The notes: a model not told the origin generated them from the letters alone. A DNA stretch of 64,000 bases from Crambe crambe (GCA_963924555.1 OZ004586.1:7832501-7896500), one strand, 5' to 3'. Shown: positions 46,086-58,214, numbered from the stretch's first letter. Numbers and translations are program-made.

Positions 46086-46157
46086 GTAGTCTGGCGTAGC
46101 CGACCCTTTACCTCCTTTTTCTTGGGAGGAGGTAAAGGGTCGGCTACGCCAGACTAC
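46086..46157. repeat. Perfect 31-bp-stem hairpin
   Basis: GTAGTCTGGCGTAGCCGACC through CTCCT pairs without mismatch with 46127-46157 around a 10-base loop. The word GTCTGGCGTAGC.GACCCTTTACC also occurs singly at 39466-39490, so this belongs to a repeat family. Confidence 0.9.
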
Positions 46158-46852
46158 ATGCAAAGAAAGTTTATTTTCTAAAGGAAGAAATAAGGATGTG
46201 ATCTCTAATTTGCAGTACCTCTAGCTATGTGGAATGTCTTTTACACAGAACATGTCATGTATATATATGAAAGGCGTGCAGCATTCTTTAAGGAGAAAGG
46301 AAGATACTACATGTGTGGCTTAGTTATGCATGTATGTATGTATGCACTTAGTGAGTGGGGGTATTTCATACAAAAGATGTGATTAGGCAGATATGTATTA
46401 TGGGTCTATAGCTAATTATGTAATGTGTGATATACAGAGAATGGGGTTCTCCCCTCTACCATTGCCTTCTGGCCTACTTTCCTCTGTGGTTTGGATCTAT
46501 ATTGTGCATAATTGTGTATGCACTTCATCTATTTCCATTCTGATAACCAACTTGACACTGATAGCTACCCAAAACTACTCCTTTCTTCAGTGATTTTTTA
46601 CACACATGAATTACAATTCAGACTTCTTGATCTTTTATTCTCAGAGGAATTTAATTTAAGGGGAAAGAGATACATGATTACCCTACTCTTTGTTAATTAA
46701 ATGTTTGAGGACAAAAGAGAGTATATAATTAAAAAATAATGACAAAAAATAATTAAAGTTAGCCTAATAATAATAAATACACATCATGTAAAGATTTAAA
46801 TGCCTATACACATGCATGCATCTCTAAAACATGCATTAACAACCAGTAGCTA

Positions 46853-47767
46853 CTACTCTTCCATCTGAGTAGTACAAACGATTTCATTCAAATAACCGGG
46901 ATTCTTCATCACACGCTCTAAGAATCCAGCAGGATCAAACACATTTTTGCCAGTCACTGACTTGGTCATCATGTGTTTTTGAAAAATACTTCTCAACAAT
47001 TCAACTTTATGAATATGCGAGCTTGCAGGTTCACCAACATTATTGGCAAGCTGTTTCAAGAGTGACACAAGGCCACTTATTGCAGGAGCTGCAAAAGAAG
47101 TCCCCCAAAATATTGCACCTGACAATGATGAGGTAATGTTTTCACCAGGAGCAAAAACATCAATGCGTCCACAGCAATTGAACTTTGATTTTGAGCCATA
47201 GCGATCCAGAGCACCAACTGATATTACATTGTTAAACCTGGCAGGGATAGAAGCATGTGCTTGATAGTTACCCCTGTTCCCTGCAGCAGCAACAACTACA
47301 ACGCCCTTTTCTGTGAGTGTTTTTATTTTTTTTTCCATTTCTTCTTCTTTGTAACCATCTAATTCAGATGATATTGAAACAATATCGATTTTAGTACCAC
47401 TCTCAATCTTGATCTTCACGTCATCCAGTGCTGCAAGAACTGCATCGATGAAATGCTTGTTACCTTCTGCTACCCGATACACGAACAGATTAGCATTTGG
47501 TGCAACTCCACTAGGAACAGTAATTTCTGAAGAGTATTGGTATTCATGACCTGCAGCAACAGATGCACAAACATTGCCATGCTCCATTGAAGAGATTGGT
47601 GTATAGGGGAGGAGATTAAAATACAGACTAGTTTTCTGACTAAATGCAGGCGACTGAAAGTCAACAGCTGTATCGAAAATCGCTATCGTAGTTCCAGTAC
47701 CATCCAGTCCTGATCCTTGAGCTTTCAATGATTTCAGGTTCCAGGCATATGATGCTGAGAAACTTTC
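46853..47767 (-). CDS. Subtilisin-family (S8) serine protease exon
   Basis: An open exon of about 305 codons with a complete S8 catalytic set in order: Asp in IAIFDTAVD, His in MEHGNVCASVAAG, oxyanion Asn in VVAAAGNRG, and Ser in WGTSFAAPAISG. Before them, YAWNLKSLKAQGSGLDGTGT matches the strand leading into subtilisin catalytic domains. The usual DTG after the catalytic Asp is DTA here. No I9 propeptide or secretion signal precedes it. The exon begins at CAG|GAAAGT (47767) or, in phase 1, at 47817 (GTAG|ATCAT). Upstream on the same strand lie phase-1 linker exons (52.7-52.9 kb) and two tandem death-fold domains (56.4-60.1 kb), suggesting a death-domain-subtilase fusion. Alone it could be a cytosolic subtilase. 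Protease identity is firm; the fusion is inference. Confidence 0.9.
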   Translation of the reverse strand, partial: ESFSASYAWNLKSLKAQGSGLDGTGTTIAIFDTAVDFQSPAFSQKTSLYFNLLPYTPISSMEHGNVCASVAAGHEYQYSSEITVPSGVAPNANLFVYRVAEGNKHFIDAVLAALDDVKIKIESGTKIDIVSISSELDGYKEEEMEKKIKTLTEKGVVVVAAAGNRGNYQAHASIPARFNNVISVGALDRYGSKSKFNCCGRIDVFAPGENITSSLSGAIFWGTSFAAPAISGLVSLLKQLANNVGEPASSHIHKVELLRSIFQKHMMTKSVTGKNVFDPAGFLERVMKNPGYLNEIVCTTQMEE

Positions 47768-47911
47768 CTGGGCCAGGGCCAGGGCCAGGGGTTTTGATAT
47801 CCCATTGTATGTATGATCTACAATATCATATATTTCTCATGAAACCTAATACAATAGCTAGTAACATACTAGTGGGTGTGCACTTGTATCTGGATACAAG
47901 TATAATATTAT

Positions 47912-48189
47912 GAAAGGAAAAAAAATTATGCTAAATAAAAAGGTCATGTAGGGTTAGTCTGTACTTTAACAGTTTCTGTCAACAAAATTAAAATTATGCT
48001 GCCTTCAATAATAATCCCTACATCACTGCCTCCCACCAAGCTGCATTGTTCATGTCAGTATAAAAGTGTTCTGCTTGGTTTAGGCAGTGATGTAAGGATT
48101 ATTATTGAAGGTAGCATAATTTTGATTATTGTTGACAGAAACTGTTAAAGTACTATACATGGCCTTTTTATTTAGCATATTCCTTTCAC
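47912..48189. mobile_element. Fold-back element, 278 bp
   Basis: Imperfect arms: GAAAGGAAA...TTATGCTAAATAAAAAGG, then ATGTAGGGTTAG, pairing with the right arm that ends TTTAGCATATTCCTTTC. Same GTAGGG-centred design as the other families. It lies in the intron directly upstream of the protease exon. Confidence 0.75.
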
Positions 48190-49203
48190 TTGTTTGTCTA
48201 CTTTTTGTACGACCTAAAGGTTGAATATTGTTTTTGAGTAAATATAGCTGGTTGGCACGCGCGTACGTGCACGTGATAGTGATAGACGCACGCATGTGAC
48301 AAATGATGTCATTTTTAAATGGCTGACATAGTTATACTGAAAAGTCGTTCGATATGAGTGATTGTTTTGAAGGGAAACTGTGGATATAACGATGGTAAAA
48401 GCACATTGTGTGGTTATAACTGCACAAGTTGATATGAATTTCATTGTCATATGTGAAAGGATCATGGAGTTACAGCCGTCAAAGAATATTTATCATGTGA
48501 TGATGATGATGATGAACGAATCATAAAATTTTTAGATTTAGGCAGCGGCTGGTGCCAATCGTTGACGCTGTTCTGGAGAAGTTTGAGTGGTCATATCATC
48601 TTTTGCATTGTTTTTCAGATGTAAGAAGTTTAGTTGAGCCTGTAACAAGAATAGAAGAGATACAGAGAGTCTAGTTTGTATTGTTCTAATGAGAGAAGCC
48701 ATGCCCATTCCGTACTAACCCTACATAGAGAGTGCTACCACACTCTCTGATAGGGTTTAAATTTGAAACTCTGCCCACCTTCAGCAATACTTAATGATCA
48801 TGCACAGTAGATTTAGACCCTTATCAAAGGTTTGGTATGCCCTAAGAGGAGTTTTATAAATTTCTCTGCTTCAACAGATTTATATATAAGGGAAAAAGCA
48901 TTACTACACTATAATCTGAAGCTACCCGACGTATATGTAGGGATTGTTGGCTGGATATACAGAACAAAGATTGATCCCATTTCCATCCTTCTTGTTTCCT
49001 TATTTTTTTGAGCAGTGGTCATCCCTACATCTTTTTTCATTTCATGAAATGCCTTTTCCCTTACTTGTTCCTGGTCTTTTTTCCTCTCTTTGTATAGAGT
49101 TCATTCTTCTATGTGTATGCAGGGACAGATGAAAGAAGAATAGTTCTCCAATAGACTCCTTGCAATGGGCGGAGCTTAAATCACAACTGCAATATTGTAG
49201 GTA

Positions 49204-49332
49204 ATGGCATCTACGAGTAGCGGTCAGCTTCTCCCGGGGTACAAAGATGGTTTGACCGATCCAAGTTCAAAAGAGAGGTATTTAAGCAAGCTCAAATCGC
49301 TTAATTCTCTGGATCCTTATGAAATCCCGTGA
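49204..49332 (+). pseudogene. 42-codon frame, possible captured exon
   Basis: ATG at 49204, in-frame stop at 49330-49332: MASTSSGQLLPGYKDGLTDP then SSKERYLSKLKSLNSLDPYE and IP. Its richer codon mix and charged composition differ from the AT-rich elements around it. It looks like a piece of a host-type gene carried in a mobile element, as with the HIRAN-like piece. Family not recognised. Confidence 0.35.
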
Positions 49333-49686
49333 TGGTAGATCAAATAATCTATTTCTAATTCTATTTCTAATTGTAGCACATCGAAGCATCATCGCGTGTC
49401 ATAATGAGATAACGTGCCAGGCGGCAGGAGTCGCACATGATGAAATTTATGATCACTGTGTACCAGGCTCTCTTTCTTCCCCTCCCCTTTTCCATGCGCG
49501 CGCAAGAGCCTGGGGACGAGGCTAGGGTAAGGGGTTACTTGACTCATTTATTGCTGAAGGGGGAGTTGGGTGATATATATGGGCGTGGTTATTGAAATTA
49601 GGAGGGCTAGGAGTGATAGGAATGCAGCTAAATTTTATAGCTATCCCTACTTCACTTTTTATTTAGTTTTTGCACTCATAACTAGT

Positions 49687-50932
49687 CAGAGAGTGCGGTA
49701 GCACTCTCTATGTTGGGATGACTCGGACGGCCGTGCGCACCACCTATAGACTAATACAAAAGTGAAATTCTAGTTCCCCCACTTAGACCTACTGTGAATG
49801 ATTATCCAGCCTACTAGAGCCTACTACAACGTGCAGACCAAGTTTCAGGACCAGGGAGCTTACCGTTTCAGAAATATGGCCAGCAGGTAAATCGCTGGAT
49901 TCTTCTTCTTCTCTATTATTATTATTATTATTATTCTTAGACAACCATATCTCTCGAACCACTCAAGCTACAGCTATGATTTCTGGATAAATCCACTCCA
50001 AATTCTACCAACTACGATCTTTTCTACTCGTTGATCCTCGAAAGAGTTGATGAAAAAGGAGACACTACAGAGTACAGAATGCACTCGACTAATTCAATTA
50101 GGAAGCCATCTATTCGATAATACGCATGTGCATGTATTTGATATCCAATTATTCGAAATTTTAATATTACTCAGAAATTTCAGCTGTCTCTGGCTAGCTA
50201 ACTAGCTAGCCTCGTCCCCAGGCAGGCTCTAATTTTGTGGAGGCAGACATAATTTTAGAGCCTGGGTACGAGGCTAGCTAGCTAACTAGCTAGCTCTAGA
50301 CATAGATAATTTAGTATAGATTATCTACAATAATGCTCTAGATAATGATGATAGACTACAGACTACTGTATTGACTCGGGGTTTAGATTCACCACGGTAG
50401 ACTCTATTTCAGCATCTTCGACCTCAAGTATAGCTCAACAATAACACAACACCTTGACTCGTTGATTGGGCTGGTATGCTATTGGAGAACTTCATCTGTC
50501 CCTGCATACACATAGAAGAATGAACTCTATACATAGCTAAAACCATAAAAGAGAGGAAAAAAGACCAGGAACAAGTAAGGGAAAAGCATTTCGTGAAATG
50601 AAAAAAGATGTAGGGATGACCACTGCTCAAAAAAGTAAGGAAACAAGAAGGATGGAATCTTTATTCTGTATATCCAGCCAACAATCCCTACATATACGTC
50701 GGGTAGCTTCAAATTATAGTGCTTATATGTAGGGATTGTTGGCTGGATATACAGAACAAAGATTCCATCCTTCTTGTTTCCTTACTTTTTTGAGCAGTGC
50801 GTATAGCTATGTAGGGATTGTTGGCTGGATATACAGAACAAAGATTCTATCCTTCTTGTTTCCTTACTTTTTTGAGCAGTGGTTATCCCTACATCTTTTT
50901 TCATTTCACGAAATGCTTTTTCCCTTACTTGT
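49687..50932 (+). mobile_element. A-type element, copy 4
   Basis: Starts CAGAGAGTGCGGTAGCACTC and has the 770-bp arm with an extra insertion of a small inverted pair (about 50195-50300, around CTAGCCTCGTCCCCAGGC and its complement). It ends in a rearranged fold-back (50571-50932) in which one half arm is doubled. Confidence 0.8.
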
Positions 50933-51749
50933 ATAATTATGTTTCACCTGATTGGCTGACTAGGCTCTGCCTTTAGGCTATGTCACTTAGTTGCCTTGGT
51001 GGCACCATAACATTATAGTGCTTTGATCAGAGATAGTATGTCTTGCTTGAATTCTTGATCTAGAAAAATGGACTGCTATATACATTGGACATCTGGTAAA
51101 CGGTAATCCATTAATGTGAATTTGAACATGTGTGGAGATTGATAGTCAAGGCCTTTTGTATGTCATAGATTTTAAAAAAAAGTGTATTTCCTATGAGGCT
51201 GGACACTAGCTAGCTATAGCTGTAAAATATATTGCTTAGCTAATCTATAGTTAGATCCAATTTGCTCGCTCACCCAATGTTTATGCTACACTAGATGCCA
51301 TATCCTAGTTATATGTACCATGACAGGAAACAGGAAATGTCTGGGAGATCAAATATACAAGCTAGCTTGCACTTATGAAGTGATAGCTATAGCTAAAAGC
51401 TACTCAAAGAATGCGTGCAAACCTTTGAATGCTTAGTGGTGTTATAGCTAATGCATCAGTGTGATAAATTCCACAGCAACATTGTATCCTTTCAGAGTAC
51501 AATAGTTAGCCCCCACCCAACATTCAATGTGCATATAATAGCTATGGAGAAACAGAAAAAAGAAGAAAAGACTTTCTTCTCTTGTGTGTCAATCATGAGG
51601 GTAACCTCGCTGCACTCACTTGCCAATTGAATGTTACCTACATACATGCAGCTGCCCCGCTGATAAAAGTAATATACAACATGATTAATAGGCAATCACA
51701 TGTTTTTGGTATAATTAGACTCAAACACATGTACCTATACAAATAATAT

Positions 51750-51974
51750 CAAGGGCGTATCGAGCCGCAAAGCGGCGAGAGGGCATGCAACAAGTATAGA
51801 CGGCGAAATGTAAATTGTTACTATATTAAGCTACAGTTTACTGTAGTAAACGGACATGTGGCAGAGCCTACTGTGGGCTAGGCTATTTTTAGTAACATTT
51901 TACACTATCCGTCTATATATAGAGCATTGGCAGTTGCATGCCCTCTCGCCGCTTTGCAGCTTGATACGCCCTTG
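51750..51974. mobile_element. hAT-like MITE, 225 bp, ATAATAT target duplication
   Basis: Inverted ends CAAGGGCGTATCGAGCCGCA, continuing AAGCGGCGAGAGGGCATGCA, pair with the right arm with very few mismatches. ATAATAT stands on both sides (51743-51749 and 51975-51981). The CAAGGGCG terminus and 7-8 bp target duplication fit hAT non-autonomous elements. Confidence 0.85.
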
Positions 51975-52702
51975 ATAATATGATACTAGGGAAATCCCAT
52001 TTCCATCCTTCCATCCTTCTTTCCTACCCTTGTTTCCTTACTTTTTTGAGCAATGGTCATCCCTACATTTCATGGAAATGTTTTTACCTTGCTTGTTAGC
52101 CTGGTCTTTTTTTCTCACTATTAAGTTTTATGGTTTTATATAGAGTTCATTCTTCTATGTGTATGCAGGGACAGATGAAAGAAGAATAGTTCTCTAATAG
52201 CATAGCAGTCCAATGATTATTATCAGCGAGTCAAGGCTTGAAGTGTAGAGTGGTCGAATATGCAGAAGAGTCTACCGTGGTAAATGTAAAATCCCTGAGT
52301 TGATTGAGTAGTCTATGACCTAGCACGCACATATCTTTAGCTCTGATCTTTTGCTGCTGAGTAATATTATAAAGGAAAAACTAAATAAAGAAAAGTAGGT
52401 GCAGTTCAAAAAAGTTCAGTGAACTTCAGTCAAATAATCCCTTACCCATCACATACTATGCACTAACTATTCCTACTTCACTCCTATGACAGGCCAAGAT
52501 GAGATATAAAGGGAGTGAAGTGGGGGAACTAAAAATTTCACTTTTGTATTAGTCTATAGGCAGCGTGAGCAGTCGTCTGTGTCATCCCTACATAGAGAGA
52601 TACCGCACTCTCTGATATATCGTAACTGTATTTTGACACAAAGTAAGCTCCTCCATTATTAATACATGTAGCTATGCAGTTTAGTTGCTATGGTATACTC
52701 AC

Positions 52703-52768
52703 CAGCAGCAGGTTCTTTTGGAGGTTGATCTGTTGGAGATAATGAGCTCGAATCAGCATCACAGCGTG
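52703..52768 (-). CDS. 66-base linker exon, downstream copy
   Basis: Acceptor TTTAAG, donor GTGAGT; 66 bases, phase 1 at both ends, encoding RCDADSSSLSPTDQPPKEPA and AG. An almost identical exon lies at 52849-52914. Being symmetric, it can be added or skipped without changing frame. It fits between the death-fold exons (which end in phase 1) and the protease exon (phase-1 entry at 47817). Confidence 0.6.
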
Positions 52769-52848
52769 CTTAAAATGAATGAAATAAATAAAGTAAGCTC
52801 CTCCATAATATATGTAGCTATGCACTTTAGTTGCTATGGTATACTCAC

Positions 52849-52914
52849 CAGCAGCAGGTTCTTTTGGAGGTTGATCTGTTGGAGATAATGAGCCCGAATC
52901 AGCATCACAGAGTG
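52849..52914 (-). CDS. 66-base linker exon, upstream copy
   Basis: Differs from 52703-52768 by a few bases (LCDADSGSLSPTDQPPKEPA). Its flanks (TAAGCTCCTCCAT, TTGCTATGGTATACTCACC) are duplicated too, so the unit of duplication is about 146 bases and recent. Confidence 0.6.
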
Positions 52915-52929
52915 CTTAAAATGAATGAA

Positions 52930-53956
52930 ATAAATATGATTTGAAATCAGAAGAGAAGAAGGAACAAAAAAACTCATAGCTATCCTGACCTATAGCTATA
53001 ATGGGCCAGGATATGAGAAAACATCTGGCATCATAATTATGCCACATATGCCTTTCCATCTGCTATGCAGAAACATGGTAGAGCCACACACATTATGGTT
53101 CAGTTCGCTTTGGCTAAGGCGGCTACTCTATGAAGAAGCCAGCAACAGACGTTTTGGATAGCTAGTTGGTAGCAATGTTATCATCATGGTTTGATCAACA
53201 GTGAATAACAACCCACAAAAATGTAACACCATACACAAATGTAGCAGCCCCTACAAAACCTATATAAAAGTAACGAGGGTCTTTATTATTCAGCTTCTAC
53301 GTTATTATTGTTGGCTGACGGCAAAACGGAGCTATTCCTATCACATCATAGTTCACTACATTAAACAATTGATACTAAGCTCGAGGCCCATCCCTGAGCT
53401 GCGCTTGAAGTGAGAGAAAACATTGAACTTCCTGTTATGACACAATACTCCATAGATTGTTACGTGCCGTGATGACATCATTTCAATCATTGCACCAGCT
53501 GTATTGAGAAGAAGGCCATGTACGTTTTTCTTCACTGCATTGTTATCTTTGAGCTCCTTGGTTATCTAGGGTGTGTAAGGCATGGGGCCAATCCTGGATC
53601 ATAACCTGGTAAGCTTTGGGCGATAAATGTCTAGTAGTTAAAAATACTCATAATCATAATTATCTCTGGTTTAGTTGATTCATGTGATAAAGGAAATATA
53701 CTTTGATCAGGGCTCCGTTTCATTGTCAGCAGGACCTAGAGTTGAAGGAGACAATAATACTCTCCTGATGCGGCCTGAGAAGTGGGATAGCTACTACCAT
53801 AGCTTATGCCTACTTTTAGCTAGCTATAGATTTTTCAGTATATATTTCTGGGGAATTTCCCTTTTTTTCCACACATTACGTATGCATGCCCCCTGTAATT
53901 GGCTTTGGACACGTAGGTCAAAATAATACTGGTGTCACAGTGGATTTGGTACCCCC

Positions 53957-53987
<31 letters not shown>

Positions 53988-54648
53988 ACACACACAAAAT
54001 ATCCTAGTGTATTTGAATCCCTCCAGTGGTTTTGGTATCCCCCAATATTTTGTACCCCAACACAAAATATCCTGGTTTTGGTGTCCCCATGGCATGATTT
54101 ACTTACTCAATGGATTTGGCACTCTTTAACAGCTACCTAGCAATGTATGTATGATTGTGGCTGTTTCTTTGCATGGCATTGTGCTATTTAAAGGGTTGGG
54201 TACATGTAGCTACTGCTTGGATTTGTGCTCGTGGATAATTAATTTCTTAGCTGACATATAAACCTTGCTACACTTGTAAGCAAGGACATGAAGCAGCTGA
54301 ACTCTTTTCATTTTAACCATAGCAGTATTGTCAACTACAAAATCATCATTGATTAATGTAGCTATAGTGTAGCTAGATACCACTCCTACTCTTAGCAGAG
54401 GAAGGGAGAATGACTTTAGTCTTACAGAAAGTGAAAGATTGCCACTAATCTAGACCAGGAAAAAAGAATGTTCCAACACAGTGATGCAATTAGTCAAGAC
54501 AGCGCCAGCGAAGCAGCTAACAGATAACCTATCAATAGCTATTGAAGTAACTACAGCTAGTAGAGCAGCTAGCAACATGTGCATTAAAACCTAGCAATAA
54601 TAGCTATCTAAGTTAGTAGCTAGCTAGAAAAAGTAGCTAGCTCTTCAT
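52930..54648. other. No gene seen
   Basis: Holds a poly-C plus CA tract (53952-53997) with a repeated phrase about every 50 bases after it (AAAATATCCT...GGTTTTGGT, 53990-54100). Remainder is AT-rich with AGCT-type words. Confidence 0.4.
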
Positions 54649-54944
54649 GATCAATATTAAAAAAATCAGAATTTTTAAAACGTCCATATACCCCCTATAA
54701 GCTTGATTTAGGTCTCAAAAGAGAGCTCTCTTTGAGACACTTTTTAAATCATATTTTTTCACAAAGGCTTCCTAAGTATGTGGTAATTTTACAAATTTTT
54801 TTAACCACTGAGGTCATGTCAGGTCTTCCATAAAGTTGTAACTAAGTATACTATTGGAAAGCTCTCAACGAGAGCTCTCTTTTGACACCCAAATCAGGGT
54901 AGTATAATGAAGATATGGATGTTTTAATTTTTTAAATATTGATC
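54649..54944. mobile_element. Fold-back element, 296 bp
   Basis: GATCAATATTAAAAAAATCA at left and its diverged complement at right. Nested AGAGAGCTCTC blocks at 54718-54735 and 54865-54885 pair as well. Confidence 0.65.
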
Positions 54945-55912
54945 TTCCCTGTCACCTTTGGAGTTTATACCATGTGTTCCCTAGCTACTTCTCAGCCCTA
55001 GAGCCACATAGTCTCACGTGGCCAGACCATTAATAGAACAGGCTGGTTCATGAGACCAAGAGCCACACTATATCCTTTAAAAACAGGGGCCTTAGGGGGT
55101 AGAAATTCCACTAACATATCTTTTCAGTGGATTTGGGGGTAGGGGGTACAAAAAATAGGGGGCGCTGAATTTCCTGTGACACAAGTATACCAGTTTGAGT
55201 GCACAGCGACTTCAACTCGAGCGTGCGCTTGCCCACTTCAAAGCCTTCCCTCCTCAAATTTGGTATGGAGGTAATCAAAGGACCAGAGATACTGAAAAAA
55301 GAGAGAAAAGTGGATAAAAAGATTTTTTTTTATGAAGTGACTTTATACACGTGTATCTAGAAATTAATTATTGAGTAACAGTCCTGGTTTTCATATAGCC
55401 TGTCACAGTTTTCAGATAGCATAATTCATATCATTTTGAAAAATTAATAACTAAGACTGTAGTTTATTACAATAGAGTCTAGAAGAGTCTGGATCATTAA
55501 TCAGCACCTACAAATTAATAGTATAAGTTCTGCTTCAAATTTACAGTATAAAAGAAGAAATGGAGCAAGAAAACAAAGTAAGTCGATACAAAATTGAGAT
55601 GGATTAGAATAGTGTGCTTGATGGCATTCAGTGAAGTGCTTTCCCTGCCGGTGAAAACCCTATAGGCTCCAAAATTTACCAACCTTAATAAAACAGGGAT
55701 GGCTGTTCATAAAAGTTCATGAACAAGAGAGCTTACTATTTTGAACAACCACACCAATATTACCCAACTACTTATCCCTCCCTTCTTCACTCCTCTCATG
55801 GGGAGTGAAATAGGGATAGAGTAGTACTCTCATGGGGAGGGGGAGTGAAGTAGTATACATAGTATTACAACATTGGGGGGGGGGGGGGGGTAGGACATCC
55901 TCTTCACAAAAT

Positions 55913-56064
55913 TGGCTCGCAAAGCTTTGCATCTTTGCTATCTCACCAGGAATGTCACCAGTGGAGTGATTACTGTTACCAGGACTACCACTGAGACTGG
56001 AGGGTGAGTTATACCCCTTTAGCACATCGAGAACAGGCCGGACAATTACAGTAGCCTCTTGAGT
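55913..56064 (-). CDS. Possible linker exon of the death-domain-subtilase gene
   Basis: Inside an open minus frame (55768 up to about 56157) the peptide VIVRPVLDVLKGYNSPSSLS, then GSPGNSNHSTGD and IAKMQSFASQF, is Ser/Gly/Asn-rich like the other linkers. A phase-1 acceptor (ACTCAAG|AG) and a phase-1 donor (TTTT|GTGAAG) would let it join both neighbours. The borders are weak, so it may not be used. A G run (55875-55890) follows. Confidence 0.35.
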
Positions 56065-56423
56065 ATTGGAAATTATGGATGTACAGTCCACGTCAGATTT
56101 CACATGCTTGGAATGATATTTGACAGGCTGTTCCTCCAGCTTTAAGCGTTTGTACAGCTAGTTGCTAAAAAGCAAACCAGTTTTAGCAGGGCTTTGAAAT
56201 TTAGGTAGCAATTAACCATTTTCTTAGTCTCCAAAACAGGATGGGTTAAGTTGCTTTTCAGATACCTACCAGTTAGATCTATCTACGGTTCAGGTTGGGT
56301 CCGCTCAAAGCTCGAGGAATAGCAACTTCAAAAAATGTACTGAAAGTCTATGTGCTTACTCAGCAATAATCGAGGATGTCTGACTCCCCCCCCCCCCTTG
56401 GTACAGTATTGCAATAAGTATAC

Positions 56424-56908
56424 CTTTTGCGGTTGTGGTTTCCTGTATATATATACAGATATTTTCAACAGCATCTGCATGTTCTCCTTCTATGCAGGCT
56501 TTTATGAGGTTTTCATATGTGGCATCAACTCCTGCTATTCCCTTCCAAACTGTCAACACCTCTGTCCTGTGCAGTTAACATTAAAGCAATAGTATTAGTT
56601 ACTTAACCACAATCACTTGTGATCTATTCAAAATGCCTACTGTGATTACTGTAACTACATAGCTATGCAACATCAAAGATATTATACCAACCTTTCAAGC
56701 ACTGGTTGGGGAAAATGAGCTTCCTTTATGTTTTTGACCTTATTTGCTGGTATGCCCAATGGAACTTGCAACTTTGTCTCCCAGTCAGTGATATATTCAG
56801 ATATCTTAGGAAGATCAGAATCAGGTATTTCTTTCAACTTCCATTGCTTGTTTTCATCAATGTATAATTTTATATACTGTTGGTATGATTTCTCTATCTT
56901 CTCCATAT
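56424..56908 (-). CDS. Death-fold domain 2, two exons
   Basis: Exon 56908-56692 enters with AT|ATG in phase 1 after CTATCAG and reads MEKIEKSYQQYIKLYIDENK, then LPKISEYITDWETKLQVPLG and IPANKVKNIKEA; donor GAAAG|GTTGGT, phase 2. Exon 56566-56424 reads TEVLTVWKGIAGVDATYENL, then IKACIEGEHADAVENICIYI; donor AAAG|GTATAC, phase 1. Together they form a six-helix death domain split between helices 3 and 4, as at 40.1-40.7 kb. It lies downstream of a near-identical domain (58696-60143) whose last exon joins it in frame. Likely role: homotypic recruitment in a multi-domain protein. Confidence 0.75.
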
Positions 56909-57223
56909 CTGATAGAAGGACAAAATTAATTTGCCACTAATAATTATTATGACTATACCTTTTCTAGCTAGTCACCATTTTACCATAATATGGCAACCAC
57001 AACCACAACATCTATACATTAATGATTACCGTGAACTCTCTAGCTCTCTAGTATATACACATTGGTAATGCATACCTTGTGGCATACCTTGTGGCATACT
57101 TATAGTGGTATACATTGTGGTGGACAGGTGTATTCACATAACTTTTGATCCGCCATCCCTATTATAGAGAGTGCTATAGCCAAGCAAAGCTAAATTTTTA
57201 AAAGCCATGGCTTTTTTGAAAAT

Positions 57224-57900
57224 TACCGTATAGCGCTCTATTTTCGAGGCACTAATATTTCGAGGATAGCTATTTCGAAATTATTTCGCGGAATAATTTT
57301 CGAGGATCATTAAAATTATAAACTCCGCCTACAAAATGAATATAGCGCGTGCACATAGAAGCATGCTGCCAGCGCTAGCTTTTAGTGTACGTGTAGAGTC
57401 GATGGTTCGTGGCTAACATGTTTATCAAAGTATACTCCCAGTGTTGGGGAAGAACTGCTGTGCAGAAAAGAACCAGGAAATAGTCATGACCTGTTTGCTG
57501 TGCATCGTGGGCCATGTTCTCTGCTGCTCTTCTTGCAATTTCAGCCCTTTTTTTCTGAAGAAAACCTAGATTATGGCCCTCTGGTGCCAGGTAGATCCCT
57601 GCTTTAGCGCGGTAGAAACTTTCGAATTCGCTGCTTCTATAGAAGAGGAGGGAACTGACAGTGTGCCACAAGGATCTGGTAGTAAATAAGCTAGTAGGCA
57701 ATGCTTTCAGTTTGGTTTAACGTTCAGAGCTAAAATATTAAACGATGATTTGACAGCTGCACTATACTATACTGTACTATACAGTTTATACACTGCGCAC
57801 GCGCGTACATAACACGTGGCAGGTAAAAATATTCGAGGGCACAATTTTCGTGCTTTGAGCAAAATCCGTGAAAACCTCGAAAATAAAGCACTATACGGTA
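57224..57900. mobile_element. TA-flanked TIR element, 677 bp
   Basis: Ends TACCGTATAGCGCTCTATTT and the complement of AAAATAAAGCACTATACGGTA. Subterminal TTCGAGG/CCTCGAA words repeat. Typical of Tc1/mariner-like non-autonomous elements. The interior carries a 108-codon minus frame (57375-57701; RAKAGIYLAPEGHNLGFLQK, AEIARRAAENMAHDAQQ) without transposase features; it may be captured sequence. It separates the two death-fold modules. Confidence 0.75.
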
Positions 57901-58214
57901 TACCCATCTGATGGGCTCCACCCACCTAAAACTGTTTACTTCCACCTGCTCCTACTGCTGCATGCAGCGTTCTAATCAAGCATTTTATCTCCATGCTCCA
58001 GCTACATAGCTAGAGTGGTTCACTTTTTAACGGAGATGGCAGAAAAAACTTCTTTATGAAGGTATAAAAAGCATGTGGGTGTGTGCCCTAACACACTTGT
58101 ATAGAAAGCATCATAGGCAATTACAGCTGGTAGCATTGCGGGGTGAGTGCACATGCTCAGTTTACCCAAAGTCACCAAGAAAAGAAACTACAACATTAGA
58201 ATATACTGAATACA

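Larger units (their letters stand above)
47818..52702. other. Intron upstream of the protease exon, filled with A-type and other elements
   Basis: Besides the listed elements, a remnant of the A-type fold-back arm lies at 48890-49068. A reversed A-type fragment is at 52138-52600 (ends TACCGCACTCTCTGA). A fold-back-like piece is at 48720-48752. No host exon was seen except the small frame at 49204. Confidence 0.5.

Noticed and set aside
53886-54140. Frames rich in Pro-His-Thr or Gly-Val-Cys
   Set aside because: Produced by the poly-C and CA tracts.
57375-57701. 108-codon minus frame as an independent gene
   Set aside because: It lies wholly inside a TA-flanked non-autonomous element and has no start context or partner; kept only as part of that element.
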